In this document: one piece after another, positions 1-12,330 of the stretch
How the letters are laid out: each line of letters begins with the position of its first letter
Numbering within the stretch: the first letter of the stretch is position 1
DNA from: Rhizomys pruinosus
Lineage: Eukaryota; Chordata; Mammalia; Rodentia; Spalacidae
Length of the DNA: 64,000 nt
Assembly: GCA_009823505.1 (NCBI GenBank)
Contig: VZQC01004566.1
Location: forward strand, 33,247 to 97,246
Reading direction: 5' to 3'
Translations under genes and position numbers: made by a program
Notes under the pieces: model-generated
Told to the model about the DNA's origin: nothing
Seen by the model: only the letters and a program-made list of their open reading frames with translations
Database searches by the model: none

Positions 1-222
1 AAAAAACCTTGCAACCCAAATCTTAAAACTAACTATGGGAAAGGATTTGTATGTTCCAACAGGCCAGAGTATCACCAACTTAATGGCTGAGAAAGAAAAT
101 GCAGCTTTGCAGTGAGTAGGATGTACCAGAAAGTGCCAGCAGAAGGATTGACTCCTCTAGGCATTGAAGGGAAGAAATGCCTCAGATTGCTGCAGACATC
201 AAGCCCCTCTGTGGATCCTACT
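1..222 (+). repeat. Dispersed repeat family A, copy 1 (partial)
   Basis: By eye about 80% similar to the reverse complement of 27340-27560, and it shares a short block with 60310-60390. It is cut by the window edge. Shared landmarks include 'cctctgtggatcctac' and a block around 'tgccagcagaa'. I do not recognise the family; an LTR element or an unusual LINE-1 part are both possible. Confidence 0.6.
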
Positions 223-1558
223 AGTAACTATTTTTAATGGATATTTATTTTAAAAAGCCTATGTATAGCTGGATGGATGCTTATGGGATAGAAGATTAAG
301 TTTCATCTTTGACTTTTAATAATGTCTGCAATCAAAAACATGGAATTTTATGAAGGTTTCATTCTAAAGGTACAACTTGTCTAGATTTAGATTTTTCATC
401 ATAGAAAATATGGACTTTGGAAAGTACATTGTCTGAATACTAATAATAAATGTATTTCCTTGAATTTAAAGATATAATCAAATAATCAAACGTTTAAAAA
501 TATTTGTGTATAGGGGTGTTTATGCTTGTGCATATTTATGTGTGTATGAAATTTGAAAAATTCAATTAACAAAAGAAATAAAATAATCAATATTCTTTTA
601 TTTTTCATGTTTCAATTGGCTTTTTCTACTAGTTCTCATACAAGTATTTTCATAATTTTTCTATTAAGACATACGATGACAGTTTACAAAGGGCACAGTA
701 GCCCAGGGCCTTAAAGGAAGGCACTTAGCATGACCTTTGGAACACCCACCAGTTAACACAAAACAAGTCCCAGGAAGAGGTCTATCTTGTGCTAACAGCA
801 GTTCCCCATGGTAAAAAAAAAAATCACAACCAATGGAAATGGCTGGAGAGCAACAGAGAATGCAATTGTCCATATGATGACCTCTTAGTAGCACCAACCT
901 TAACATGCCCAGGCAGTCCAAAAAGCCATGGATTTAGTCTTATCTTGTATCTTCTGAGAATACACATTCCAATTGTTCCAGGTCAAGGATTCTTATAGAA
1001 TATGCTAAGTAAAAAACAGTACTAGCAGCAAGAAAAACAGAAGAGCTATTCTTTGAGATTAAAAGCCAGCTTCCAAATTGAAAGAAGACAGTGATGGCCT
1101 CCCTCAGTCCCTCAGCATTTCAACTGCCATACAAAGTACAATTGTTTTTATTAAGAGCAATGTGAAATTGAAAAATATGAGCTGTCATTCTTCACTAATG
1201 CGAAGATATATACACACCTTCTGTTTCTCTAGAAAGGGTTTTTAGGTTACATATAATATAACTGTATATGAGTGTATATAGTTATATAAGGTAAACATAC
1301 ACCTTACAAATTAGGGACTAAGAATTGAAAGAACTCCTACAGGGTCTTTGACACAAATTCCTTATTTAAAGACAAGGCTACTGAAGCTATATATTTTAAG
1401 TTAGAATATGGCACTCCATTCCACTACACCACACCATGCCCCATAAAAACCTAATTACATACAGTAAAACCAACTGAATTTAAACCAAACCAAGTTTGGT
1501 CTCAGAACAAGCACTTCAATCTGGATGTCACAGGGGTTGCTAATTGGCTTTGCTGTTT
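223..1558. other. AT-rich DNA, no gene seen
   Basis: Contains only short uninformative open frames and no recognisable SINE or LINE. Short A-rich and AT-rich runs are scattered through it. I see no exon-like conservation signal that can be judged from one sequence. Confidence 0.5.
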
Positions 1559-1572
1559 ATTCATCATTTTTT

Positions 1573-1816
1573 TCTCTTTTTTTTTATTATTTATTTTTGT
1601 ATGTGTATGAATGTATTGTCTGCATGCAGGTCTGTGCATCCGTGTCGTGCAACGCCGCGGAGGTCAGAAGAGGGTCTCGGATTCCCCTGGAACTGGAGTT
1701 CTCCTGGAATTGGAGTTACAGACGGTTCTTAGCCGCCATGTGGGTGCTGGGGATCGAACCTGGGTCCTCTGCAAGAGCGTCGGTGCTCTTAACCGCTAGG
1801 CTATCTCTCCAGCCCC
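1573..1816 (-). mobile_element. B3-like SINE (B2 family), with 17-bp duplication
   Basis: Reverse complement of a tRNA-derived SINE. Box A region 'tagcggttaagagc' and box B 'ggttcgatccc' are readable on the minus strand. The body resembles rodent B3 and the A-rich tail lies at the low-coordinate end. It is flanked by a 14-bp target-site duplication, tattcatcattttt, at 1559-1572 and 1817-1830. The body carries a tandem 17-bp unit ('aactccaattccaggag' then 'aactccagttccagggg') that other copies lack. Confidence 0.92.
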
Positions 1817-1862
1817 TATTCATCATTTTTATAGAAAGTTAAACTTCTAGTATGATGAAATA

Positions 1863-1863
<1 letters not shown>

Positions 1864-1901
<38 letters not shown>
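1864..1901. repeat. (CA)n microsatellite
   Basis: About 19 uninterrupted AC dinucleotides. Confidence 0.97.
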
Positions 1902-1902
<1 letters not shown>

Positions 1903-1906
<4 letters not shown>

Positions 1907-4258
1907 TATTTTCCTGCAAGGAATGGCACAAGCAGAGCAATAAAACAGGAAAGCCAGGTTCTCTAGTAACAGGGAACACTCATCCCAACTTCTCTTTAGC
2001 TGAGCAATAAATCAATTTGGTTTTGCTCTGTCTGCATTTTTGGTGTCTTTTGTTGTATGTGGTCATACCTAATCCTAACAAATACACTCAAGGCATTTAA
2101 TCTAAAATACTTTATAATATTTTAATTAATTTGCCAATATTGAGAAATGTTGATTTAATTGGTGCTTTTTTATTCTAAAAGGATTGAAACATTAATCAAA
2201 CTTTGTATTCTGCTTCTATTCCCATTCCTATCTCCTGGATATAATACATGTCTAAATCCTTACAAGGTATAGTTTCCAGAGCAAACATTTAATGAGAGGC
2301 AGACAAAACTACTTTATGTTCTCTTTTGCATCTCAGTTTGCAAGCATCCTGATACTAATTATGAAATTTGACTATTTGTTTATAAGATCCATGTATGCAG
2401 AAGTAAACCAGATGTCCCAAATAATGTGTAGGTTTGGATAGTGTGTTCAGACCCATGCACAAATGCAAATCAACAGTCAATCTCAATAATCCTTTAATAA
2501 AAGTACCTACAATAACCTGCATAATACTTACCAAGAAAGATCATTTCAAGGAAAAACAACTGCTATATACTAGTCATCCTTAACTGCTCTGGCTGTTCAC
2601 CCCTAATTAACATCCATTCCCTTTTTCCTTTATAATCCACAGTGCTGCTTTGAATTCTTAGCTCAAAAAAAATATCTCATATGAAAATACTGCAAGCTAA
2701 TAATACTAAAAATAAGAATAATTTTACTTTTCCAATCTGTTCTTGTATGAAAAGTTCCAAGTGTGCCTTATAAATTATATACTCAGGAATCACTTAACCT
2801 CCTGCTAAAAGACTGCTGCTCTTAAAAGGAAATTCTCTGTTATACGGTGCAGCAGGAAAGAAAGTATGTTGTCCGTGTACATGTACAATTGTTAGAGGAG
2901 TTTCAGGGAAGTAAAGTATAATTCCCTGCTCAGCAGCACTAAAAGCTTTGAACAATCCCTTTTAAAAATTGTCAAGGGGGCTTTTAATCACCAGAGGTAG
3001 TCAACTCTCTGTTCTGGGCCTCATCCAATCCAAGTGGAAACTGCAGCCATAGAACAGCACACCAAATCAGTAGGGGTTATAGAGTCAGCTCTACTTCATT
3101 AGTGATAGTCTCTTTGCCAATGCCTGTGTCAAGGAGGAAAATGGACAAGATCAGAAGACAAGCAAAACAGCTGTTCTGCAAAGCGGGTGCTAACTAGACT
3201 CAGAAGGATGCAGAGTTAGTCACCCTGCTCCCCAATTTTCAGGCAGACCCAAGATCTGAAAGCCGACCCTGGGTCCTAGTCACTCACCACAGGGACAATA
3301 GCAGGTGGGGTTCTTTGTACCTCTTGGCCACCTGTCAACTTCTCTCAAGCTTTGGAGCCAGTGACCATGCTAACTGCTGTTGGCTCTGGGAAGCCTTTTG
3401 CCTGGCACTCTGTGGGGAAGATGGCTCCTTTCTTTGAGCTGCCTCGGCTCGCTGTTTGTACTGCTGACATCTCTGTGTCAGTCCTACAGGAGATGTCTCT
3501 GCATCTTTCTCCTCTACTGAAAAGCATTCTCTTTATGTGTGATAATAGTCATTTACCATATTCCATTTCTTAGCAGAAACCTTGCACACAGGAGGTACTG
3601 AGTGTTTTATCGATGGCTGTAGGTTCATTTCACTTCCATCTCTGACCTAGATAATTCCAGTCATCTCGTAGGGGCCTCCTGGTGATTAGGCTTGCTCTCC
3701 CTGAATCCACTCATTCTGAGACAGCCTGGGAAACTGAAGCCCATGCTGCCAACACTTCCTCTGCTTCTTGTATCACACCACGTATTCCCTTCCAGGCTTG
3801 ATAAAGCCTCCCATTGCCTTTTCACTGCTCTGATAACAAGACCAAAATCCTCACCTCGGCATGGCCTAAGATCCAGACTCTTCTCCAACATGTAATTACG
3901 CTCTTCTCTTCTTGCTCAATATATTTCAGCCATGTGGCCTCCTTCCCTTTCTTCCTCTTCAAATTCAGCATTCTTCCCCAACTCTGAAGTTTACCAATGG
4001 GAATCCTTCCAGTTGGCATGAATTTCCCTCAACACTGTTCTGATCTTGAATCTCAGGTTGAAGTCACTTCTTCAGATAAACCTCTAGTGTTAGAGTTCAC
4101 CTCTTACATGTCTTTTTCTTGGTCCCTTAGGTGTTTGTTCAGACTTCATTTAAATTTAAAATTGTTTTGTTTCTGGTCTGTTCGGTCAAGAACAGTATAG
4201 ATCTTTTTCTCCATTATACCTGGGCCAAGTGACATAAGACTTGGCACTTTAGATCCTT
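1903..4258. other. Non-repetitive intergenic DNA, no gene recognised
   Basis: No SINE, LINE or LTR recognised. Overlapping open frames on both strands at 3345-3900 are 60-76 codons long, show no domain and are what random sequence of this composition gives. A single-copy exon cannot be excluded without comparison. Confidence 0.5.
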
Positions 4259-4261
4259 AGA

Positions 4262-4432
4262 CATTACAGTTTGCTTGTTGGTTGGTTTCATTTTGTTTAT
4301 TTTTGAAACAGGGTCTAATATATCTGAGGCTAGCATGCCATTCAATATATAACCAAAGATTATCTTAAAATTCTGACATTCCTGCCTCTGGAGTGCTGGT
4401 ATTACAAGCATGGACCACTACTGTGTCCAGAT
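4262..4432 (-). mobile_element. Old diverged B1-type SINE
   Basis: Antisense B1 landmarks are a T-rich start, 'tttgaaacagggtct', 'gcctctggagtgctggtattacaagcatg' in pieces, and 'ccactactgtgtccag'. The middle is strongly diverged. Confidence 0.6.
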
Positions 4433-4440
4433 TTAATTAT

Positions 4441-5010
4441 GTATGAATTGAGTGAAAAGATAGAATAACTTGTTTTCTTCACTAAAGATCTGTGTCACAA
4501 AAGAAAGGTTTTGCTAGGCTAGAAAAAGCCTCTAAGATCAGGGAAAATCAGTTCAACAATCAGACAGAAACGAGCTATTCTAAATACCACAGTCCATTAT
4601 TTCTGTACTGTATAGCTAATACTTCAGAGTACTTTTGCTCTTAAATTTCCATGGAGTCGGACAATGTGTGGTTTAAATATACATGCACAGTCATTATTTC
4701 CTGCAAGAGAAGCTCAGCTTTATGGGTGGGTAGCCCACACAATTGGACCAAGAACAAGCTCTGTGGAGCCCATGCTTGGTTTCATGCCTTCATGATATTG
4801 TCTTGAAATTTGGAATAGCTTTGATTTTTTTTCACTGAGCCCCACAATTAAATCGCCAGTAAATTCATTTTTTTAACTTCTGACTCTCTCTCAACTCATA
4901 TTTACAATGATTTATTTAATTATACTTGGGGTCAAACATAAAGGAAAATCGAGATGCTAGGAGAACCAAACTAATCAAGCAGATTAGATCTCTTTCATTT
5001 ATGTATATAT
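4441..5010. other. No gene seen
   Basis: AT-rich sequence without recognised repeats or coding signal. Confidence 0.4.
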
Positions 5011-5213
5011 ACTGTAGCATACAAGTTGGAAAGAACAACAACAAAAGAACTGAAAAAACCTCTGGAAAGACTCAGAAAAAGATGCAGGACATGTATGGTA
5101 GAGTGCAGGGACTCAGGTGGGGTGGAGGCCATGGACAACTCTAGATTTGACTGAGAAATGATGTATGACTTGTGGAAAAAATTTAATAACAATAAAAAAA
5201 TAAAAAAGAGAGA
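5011..5213 (+). mobile_element. LINE-1 3' end (5'-truncated, type X 3'UTR)
   Basis: Contains the 3' module found about nine times in this window. Its landmarks are 'gaacaacaacaaaagaact', 'agatgcaggacatgta', a G-rich 'ggtggggtgg' stretch and an A-rich tail with 'aataacaataaaaaaa'. At 8630-9102 the same module directly follows LINE-1 ORF2 and is flanked by a target-site duplication, which identifies it as a LINE-1 3' end. Confidence 0.75.
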
Positions 5214-5338
5214 ATGAGACTTTCCCAGGTGGTGATGCTCGCCTCTAATCCCAGCATGTAGGAAGCTGAGCCAGCTGGATTCCAAGGTGTTCAAGGCTAT
5301 TCTGGACTATATGTCAAGTGTGAGACCAATCAGGGTCC
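5214..5338 (+). mobile_element. Old B1 SINE
   Basis: Sense B1 pattern: 'ggtggtgatgctcgcctctaatcccagcat', then 'gaagctgagccagctggattccaaggtgttcaaggc', both readable in pieces. It runs into a GA microsatellite. Confidence 0.7.
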
Positions 5339-5344
5339 TACTAT

Positions 5345-5393
<49 letters not shown>
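5345..5393. repeat. (GA)n microsatellite
   Basis: About 24 GA units directly downstream of the B1, a usual place for expansion from a SINE tail. Confidence 0.95.
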
Positions 5394-5397
<4 letters not shown>

Positions 5398-5800
5398 TCC
5401 CTGGAATCTGAAGGATGAGAGAGCACCAAGCAAGCCAAGAACTGGGAGAAACCCATGTCAAGCTGAAGCATGAAGTGCAGAGAAGGGAAGTGGGATAACA
5501 AAGAGTCTTCAGCACAGTAGAGTCAAGAGGAAGGTGTCAGTGATGCAGGCTGGGGAATGGAGGCATTGCACAAGGTAAAAAGGTCCCCCTTTATCCCAAA
5601 GAGTAGTGGGATGACTCCTGAAACACTGAAGTCATGGGATATAACAAGAAGTAGTTTGTACTTCACAAAGTTACATAGAGACTTCGTTAATTTGAACTTT
5701 GAGACACTTTATTCCATGCTTTGGTATTTCACAGATTCATGGTTCTCTTTCTCAGAGGTTTCCAGCTCCATGTGTCACCAGGCACAATGAGAAGATGACT
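5394..5800. other. No gene seen
   Basis: A 77-codon open frame at 5557-5790 has no recognisable feature. No repeats identified. Confidence 0.4.
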
Positions 5801-5815
5801 CCATAGAGCCTTTTT

Positions 5816-5820
5816 TAATT

Positions 5821-5863
<43 letters not shown>

Positions 5864-6079
5864 TTTGTATGAATGTACTGTCTGGATGTAGGTTTGTGCG
5901 TCCGTGTTGTGCAATGCCGTGGAGGTCAAAAGAGGGCATAGGATTCCCCTGGAACTGGAGTTCTCCTGGAATTGGAGTTACAGACGGTTCTCCGCCGCCA
6001 TGTGGGTGCTGGGGATCAAACAAGGGTCCTCTGCAAGAGCAGTCGGCGCTCTTAACTGCTAGGCCATCTCTTCAGCCCC
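5816..6079 (-). mobile_element. B3-like SINE with expanded (TTTA)n tail
   Basis: Antisense B3-like SINE whose tail has become about eleven TTTA units at 5821-5868. The target-site duplication ccatagagccttttt lies at 5801-5815 and 6080-6094. It carries the 17-bp body duplication. Box B is degraded ('gatcaaacaaggg' on the plus strand). Confidence 0.92.
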
Positions 6080-6209
6080 CCATAGAGCCTTTTTAATGGG
6101 ACTGAGGCTGCCCAGCACTATGATCTCCATGTGCCCTCCTCTGTCATTGCAAAACCTGCATACTCTGTGGTAGTTCCCCAACATTCATACTCTGAGAATG
6201 TTCCCCAAA

Positions 6210-6530
6210 GGCTCCAAGCATTTGAATACTTGGACCTACTTGGTTGCACCGTTTACAGCAATCTAGGAGGTGTGGCCTTGCTGGAGGAGGGCACATTGGA
6301 GGAGGGGTTTGGGAGTTCAAAGCCTTACTCCACTTCCTCATTTGTTCTCTCTTTCCTGTGAGTGGTTGAAGATGTGAGCTCTCAGCTTTTGGCTCCAGCC
6401 AGCTCTGCCAAAACGCCTCCCTACAATGATGGGCTCTTATCCCTCTGGAATCCTAAGCCCACATAAACATTTCCTTCTAAGTTCCTTGGCCCTGGTGTTT
6501 TATCACAGCAACAGAAAAGTAATTAATGTA
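6210..6530 (+). mobile_element. LTR-like relic (MaLR type), crosses palindrome boundary
   Basis: The end resembles rodent MaLR/ERVL LTR 3' ends: 'cataaacatttccttctaagttccttgg', then 'tttatcacagcaacagaaaag', both readable in pieces. The start is unclear. The left arm of the inverted repeat begins inside it at about 6322, so the right arm holds only its 3' part. Confidence 0.45.
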
Positions 6531-6630
6531 TACCTTCTTCCATTTCTCAGACCTCACTCCATTCTGGGACATGATAATTAAATCAAATTGCCTCTTTTTT
6601 TGACTTCTACAATTTCACTGCCTAAGAATT

Positions 6631-6631
<1 letters not shown>

Positions 6632-6680
<49 letters not shown>
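6632..6680. repeat. (CT)n microsatellite
   Basis: About 24 clean CT units. The mate in the right arm (22205-22260) is shorter and interrupted. Confidence 0.95.
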
Positions 6681-6681
<1 letters not shown>

Positions 6682-8084
6682 ATCTATCTCTCAAGTTAAA
6701 CATTGCTGCTCTAAGCTTTCAAGTCAGGAGATTGTCTTTCTCTCTAATGATCACCCCTATTTTTCTCTTAACATTCATATAATGCTACCATCTCTGCTAC
6801 AACTTTATAATTCTAGGATTTGGTTTTATGTCTTTCCCTTACATATAGTATAGAAACACTCATATCTGAAAGTGTATGTGTCTGTTTTGGGAAACAATTA
6901 TAGGTATGTCAAAATTTAGTTTGAACCTATCTTTTCATCTTGTCAAGATTAGAGAGATCCTTAATCCAACTGCAAAGATTTCCCTTTTGCCAAATGTGCA
7001 TTGACTGTAACTTTGGAGTGTGTGACAATGACCTTGGGAGTGAGCCCGCACAGGTAAACAGTAAAATGTAATGTGAGTTCAGAATACAGCCTGCTCCATC
7101 CACAGAAATTATACTATAATTCTTTGCCTACTTTCATACTTTGCCTACTTCTGAACAGATACATTTTCCATAGATGCATTTACACTCAAATTTCCACTTA
7201 ATAAACAGAAGGTTAAACTGTTGCTATCATTTCTATTGCCAGAAACATTAGCAAAATTTTAATTTAACGAAACTATATTTTAAAAAGGAAATTCATGGAA
7301 TACATATTTGAACATGAATACAGAAATAGTGTATAAGGAGAGAAATATATTCATGGTTAAAAATCTAAGTAGAAACAAATAAAAAAGCCAGTGTCTATAT
7401 AACATCAGACAGTCCTTATTTTAGGCAACAGCAGTTTTCCCAGCATGCTTCAGGGCATTATTACAGGCTCACATGCTACCAATCCCATCAAAGCAGCAAC
7501 TGAAACAAGAGTTGACCAGTTTCTGGGTAAAGGCTGCCTTGTCTCCAAATGTGAGGGGCCCTGAGCACAGTCTAGTGCTCAGATTTCTGCACTAATAACC
7601 TTGCCTCATAATTAAGGTAATCTTTAGCAGAGCATTATATCTTATTTCAATAACTCATAGCAATTAGGTGATTATTGGTACCCAATAAAAATATACCATT
7701 AAGCAAAAACCACAGATGAACAATAATCACTCTGTATTTTACAGCGAGCTATAACCTGAGGCATAATTACCATGCACAATAATCTACACAATATAAATAT
7801 TGGTGTAAAGATGATTTAAAAGAGAGAAAGAAGGAAAAACTGAATCTAAACTAAAGAATCACAGCAAATGGGAAGAAGTTAATAATAAACTGTCACAGAG
7901 ACCTGGCTGGTGGGATCCCTACCACCAGGTCATATAACCCCTACTTCCATGCACATAAGAATGTTGATCACACAGAGTATATTAACTCACCCATTGAACA
8001 CCTACTATGAATGATGCAAATTATATCCATTAGTACAATAAGGCTAATGGAATGATGGCCATTACACATATGAGAAGCTCAAGA
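6681..8084. other. No gene seen (left arm)
   Basis: AT-rich, apparently non-repetitive DNA that is duplicated in the right arm. No open frame worth reporting. Confidence 0.4.
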
Positions 8085-8330
8085 GGGGCTGGAGAGATGG
8101 CTCAGTAGTGAAGAGCACTGAGTGTTAGTGAAGAGCACTGAGTGTTCTTGCAGAAGACCTGAGTTCAAATTCCAGCACCCACATGGCAGCTAGAAACTGT
8201 CTATAACTCTAGTTGCCCTCTTCTATTCTCCACAGGCACTGCACAACATATGGGTGCACCTAGAGACAAGTGGGAGTAATACTAATACACATAAAACCAA
8301 AACAAATAAGTCACAATTAATTAATCCTTA
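8085..8330 (+). mobile_element. B3-type SINE with duplicated box A region
   Basis: Starts 'gggctggagagatggctcag'. A 20-bp block, agtgaagagcactgagtgtt, occurs twice in tandem around box A, then 'gagttcaaattccagcaccc' and a B3-like body. The mate in the right arm is at about 20590-20815. Confidence 0.85.
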
Positions 8331-8629
8331 TAATAAAAAGCTCAAGAATCAGGAAATTAGTGACTATTCCCTTTATATAATAAGCAACTATTAGAATAAG
8401 AACTAGAGTTCAAATTTAGCTCATTGACAAAACCTCATAATACCTTTAATCTATACAATATTACCACTCAACTGCAGCATTATATAGATGCTTATGGGCA
8501 TGTTTCTCTCTTGAGAGAGTGGTATTTCTCTAATTCCTTACCAGTGACTTCCAGGAGGCCTAGCACATCACTCATACTCAGTAAGTGTTTATATCTTCTC
8601 ACAACCCTACTTTAAGGATGGGCTATTAA

Positions 8630-9102
8630 CTGATGAGTGGATAGAGGAAATGTGGTACATCTAGACAATGGAGTTCTATGTAGCAGTAAAGAAAGACGAC
8701 ATCATGAGCTTTGCAGGAAAATGGCTGGAGCTAGAAGACATCATGCTGAGTGAAGTAACACAGTCCCAGAAAAACAAACAATGAGTGGTATCCCTCATCT
8801 GTGGATGCTATTGCCAATTACCTAGTTGTAAGTATTTCTTGTGTATGACCCCCTGAGCTTTTGTCCAAGCAGGTGGGAGTGATGCATATTGGAAACAACA
8901 ACAACAGAAAGGACTGCATCGAAGAACTGACTGAAACAGTGAACTTCTGCTCAAAACAGTCAACTTCCTCATGGAGAATATTAAGAAAGACTGAGAAAGA
9001 GATGAAAAGCATGTTTGGCAGGGTGCATGAGCTCTGGTGGAGTGAGGGAATGGGGGGGCACGGGTCTAGGTTTGTTAAAAAATAAAAATAAATTTATGAA
9101 AA
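8630..9102 (+). mobile_element. 5'-truncated LINE-1 with 16-bp target-site duplication
   Basis: A 473-bp insertion made of the end of LINE-1 ORF2 (region of the 'ggatagaggaaatgtggtac' motif), the type X 3'UTR module and an A-rich tail. It is flanked by exact copies of aaggatgggctattaa at 8614-8629 and 9103-9118. The same structure with both duplications is present in the right arm (about 19795-20285), so it predates the inverted duplication. It inserted next to older LINE-1 DNA. Confidence 0.92.
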
Positions 9103-9118
9103 AAGGATGGGCTATTAA

Positions 9119-10610
9119 AAATATTGCTTCCAAGATCAGAAGAGATTGGACATATTCAGGGTGGTATGACCATAGACAGACAGCAGCTGCACAGGAAATA
9201 AGATCAACAATTGACAAGTGGGACCTCATTAAACTAAAAAGCTTCTGTACAGTAAAAGAAACAATCAAAGTAAAAAGAAAACCCAGAGTGGGAAGAAACC
9301 TTCACCAGTGACACATCTGACAAAGGATTAACACCCGGATTATATAAATTACTCAAAACAGAGGAATAAGAAAACAAATAACCCAATCGAAAGATGGAGT
9401 AAAGAGCTGAACAGAGACTGCACAAATGAAGACATAAAGACAGCTGAGAAACTTCTTAAAAAGTGTTCAACATAGCTAGTAATTAAGGAAATACAAATTA
9501 AAACCACTTTAAGATTTGGTAAGACTGGCTATGCTAAAGAAATCAAATGATACCTAATGCTTGAGAGGTTGTGGGAAAAGGGGAACACTCATTCATTGCT
9601 GCTGAGAATGCAAACTCATGCAACCCCTAGGGAAAGCAGTGTAGAGAATTCTTAAACGGCTCAAAATGAACCTACCATTTGACCCAGTCATACCATTCCT
9701 GGGTAAATACTCAAAAGATTCATCTTGTTGCAGAGATATGTGTACAACCTTGTTTACTGCAATAGCGAAGAGCTGAAAGCAACCCAAGTGTCCCTCAATT
9801 GATGAGTAGATAATGAAAATGTAGTACATCTATCTAATGGAGTTCTATGCAGTGGTAAAGAAAGAGAACATCATGAAATTTTCAGGTAAATGGATAGAAG
9901 TAGAAGCTGTTACGCTAAGTGAATTAGCACAGTCCCAGAAAAACAAACGGCTTATGGTGTCCCTCATTTGTGGATCCTAACATCAAATCTTTATATGTAA
10001 GTCAAGCTGGGTAATGCTTTAGTAAAGTAATACCACATTGACTGATGCTACTATAGATATATCTTGATGTTTATGTCTCTATTTTCCTAAATTTTAAGAT
10101 TTATGAGAAAGCATAAATCTCTTCTTTAAAAGTACATTTAAATATATATATATATATATATATATATAATCTTGCTATGTAACTTAGAAATGTAAAGTTA
10201 TATTTCTTTTTACATGCATGCAACATTACTGTTAAAAAGTGAATCCCAAACATGTTTTGGAGTTAACCTATAGTTTATTTTCAGACTCTGTCATTTTGAT
10301 ATATGTGCGGAGTTTATATTTGTGTAGTTTGGAGTAATATAAAATTAAAGGGAACAACAACAAAAGAATTGTTCAAATATCCAACCAAAACATTAAACTT
10401 CTACAGTGAAAAAATTAAAAAAGACTAATTAAAAAATTAAAAAGATGCAAGACAGAATGTAACATGTGTGGCAGAATGCATGAGTTCTGGTGGGGTAGGG
10501 GCAGGGCATGGATGGGAAACAGGTCTAAATTTGATTGGGAAAGGTTGTATGAAATGCACAATAAATAGCTCAATAAAAAAAGTAAAAAAATACTACAAGC
10601 TGTTTTACCA
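9119..10610 (+). mobile_element. LINE-1 ORF2 3' part plus 3'UTR, degraded
   Basis: The ORF2 C-terminal region is recognisable in broken frames: 'gacaagtgggacctcatta', 'acccagtcataccattcctg' and the 'gttctatgcagtggtaaag' block. It runs into a type X 3'UTR with 'gaacaacaacaaaagaat' and 'catgagttctggtggggta', and an A-rich end near 10590. There are many stops and a (TA)n at 10141-10168. Confidence 0.88.
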
Positions 10611-10839
10611 TTTAAAAATTTTAGTAGTACCTTAAATAAGATAAAATTTGTTCCCACTGAAAGAAACAAATAAAACTAAATTTATTTGCTAATGGAAACT
10701 ATTACAGAGTTCCATGACTGCTCACATACAGAGAAAACATGTCTGAGAGGTGCCCATCCCTAAGTAACACATCTATAGTAGAGCCTCTACACCTAAGGTT
10801 TAGGTAACATAGTGGAAAAAGGGGTAGAGATAATACCAA

Positions 10840-11700
10840 TGCATTGCTCAACTGTCACCAGAGAAGACTCCTCATGCAACAGAGTATGGTGCACAGAGAA
10901 GGCCACCATTGCCCCAAATGTGTAGAGAATGAGAGACTACAGAGTGCATGTTCCTGGATAGGACTCGTATATTAAACCTCACCTACCCATGGCTCAGGGA
11001 TCATTGTGGAGCTGAAAGATTGTGAGAACCACTGTTGGTGCATGATCATAGGGAAACAGAGTCTTCTAGGCCTCTGGGAACTTGCTCATATGAACTTACA
11101 GCAATGGTGACAACATGCATGAGACCCATGCAAACTCAGTCAGAAAAAAACCCCAGCATAGAACTGGAGAAATTGGCAGCAGGCCCCAGCCTTAGCCAAA
11201 CAACTGCTGACAGATGATCACTGCTTGGTGAGAGAACCTTGATCTTCTTTAAGGAAGTCTAGCTGGGCTGGAGAGATGACCTAGCGGTTAAGAGTGCCGA
11301 CCGCTCTTGCAGAGGACCCGGGTTCGATCCCCAGCACCCACATGGCAGCCGAGAGCCATCTGAAACTCCAGTTCCAGGGGAATCCGACATCCTCTTCTGA
11401 CCTCCGCGGCATTGCACGTCACTGGTGCACAGACTTGCATGCAGACAATACATTCATACACATACAGTAATAACAAAAAAAAAAAAAAAAGGAAGTCTAA
11501 CTAACTGGATTCCACTGGATGAATTTGCCCTGAAGGACATCTGGGTCCAAAAGCTTGACTCAGTAGGACTTAACATATGTGACAGAGTGCATGAAACCTG
11601 GTGGAGCTATGAGAGTGCAGGTGGGGGAAGGAGCATAAAGACAATTAAGATGTCTTGTATGAAATGCGTAAAAATCAATTAAAATATACATTGAATAAAT
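10840..11700 (+). mobile_element. LINE-1 3'UTR (Lx-like), split by a B3 SINE
   Basis: Resembles the rodent Lx-type LINE-1 3'UTR: 'agagtgcatgttcctggat', 'gctcatatgaacttacagca', 'agcatagaactggagaaatt', then a polyA-proximal 'gtcttgtatgaaatgcgtaaa' block. Related copies lie at 48260-49220, 53580-54440 and 57500-58855. The B3-like SINE at 11265-11488 interrupts it. Confidence 0.75.
11265..11488 (+). mobile_element. B3-like SINE, intact pol III boxes
   Basis: Box A region 'tagcggttaagagtgccg' and box B 'gggttcgatcccc' are intact. There is no 17-bp duplication. The tail is a run of about 16 A. The imperfect target-site duplication is aaggaagtctagct versus aaggaagtctaact. The mate at 17431-17660 has the same flanks but several one-base indels. 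Confidence 0.93.
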
Positions 11701-11989
11701 ACATGTACAATAATAGATTCATAATATTATCACTTGACATGTAACTGTTTTTTTAATTTAATGAGATATTCTTTCTATTCATATTTGTTCTTTAAAATCT
11801 GATTTATCATTTATGTGTTCAACACTTCCAATGCTTAATAACAACAGATGGCCAGTCTCTAGGTATTGTACAGTGCAGAATGAAAGAATCTATACCAGAA
11901 GCTCAAGAAGAATTGGATCAAAACTGTGGTTAACATAAACATTCTATGTAGAAAAAAAACACACACTCTATTTAATTAAATGTGCAAGA

Positions 11990-12330
11990 CAGCCTCGTGT
12001 CAAAGTCAGCTTTCTATTACTATAATGAAATATCTAACACTGGCTATTTATTTTTGGTCTACAAACCAAAGGTTCAAGTTCAAGATCCCTTAATTTGGGC
12101 CTCTAGCAAGAGAATCACATCATGGCCAAAGCACATGTCAGAGGAGTATTCCCATGAGCCAGGAAAGAGAGGGAAATTGACAATCTCCATCAAAGGCATA
12201 TCTACAGGGATGGAAGAACTTCATACTAGGCCCCTTTCTCTTAAAAATCCACATCATCTCTCTATCACCCTGGGGACCAAGCCTTGGAGAACACTATCCA
12301 TACCCAAACCATAGATTTGAGTCCCTCTAC
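11990..12330 (+). repeat. Old LTR-like or other dispersed repeat
   Basis: Text such as 'tttctattactataatgaaat' and 'agaatcacatcatggccaa' resembles an old LTR-type repeat in antisense. It opens a 110-codon frame with no recognisable domain. The mate in the right arm is at about 16600-16950. Confidence 0.35.

Noticed and set aside
11265..11340. tRNA gene
   Set aside because: The A and B boxes belong to the tRNA-derived head of a SINE, followed by a B3-like body, A-tail and target duplication.
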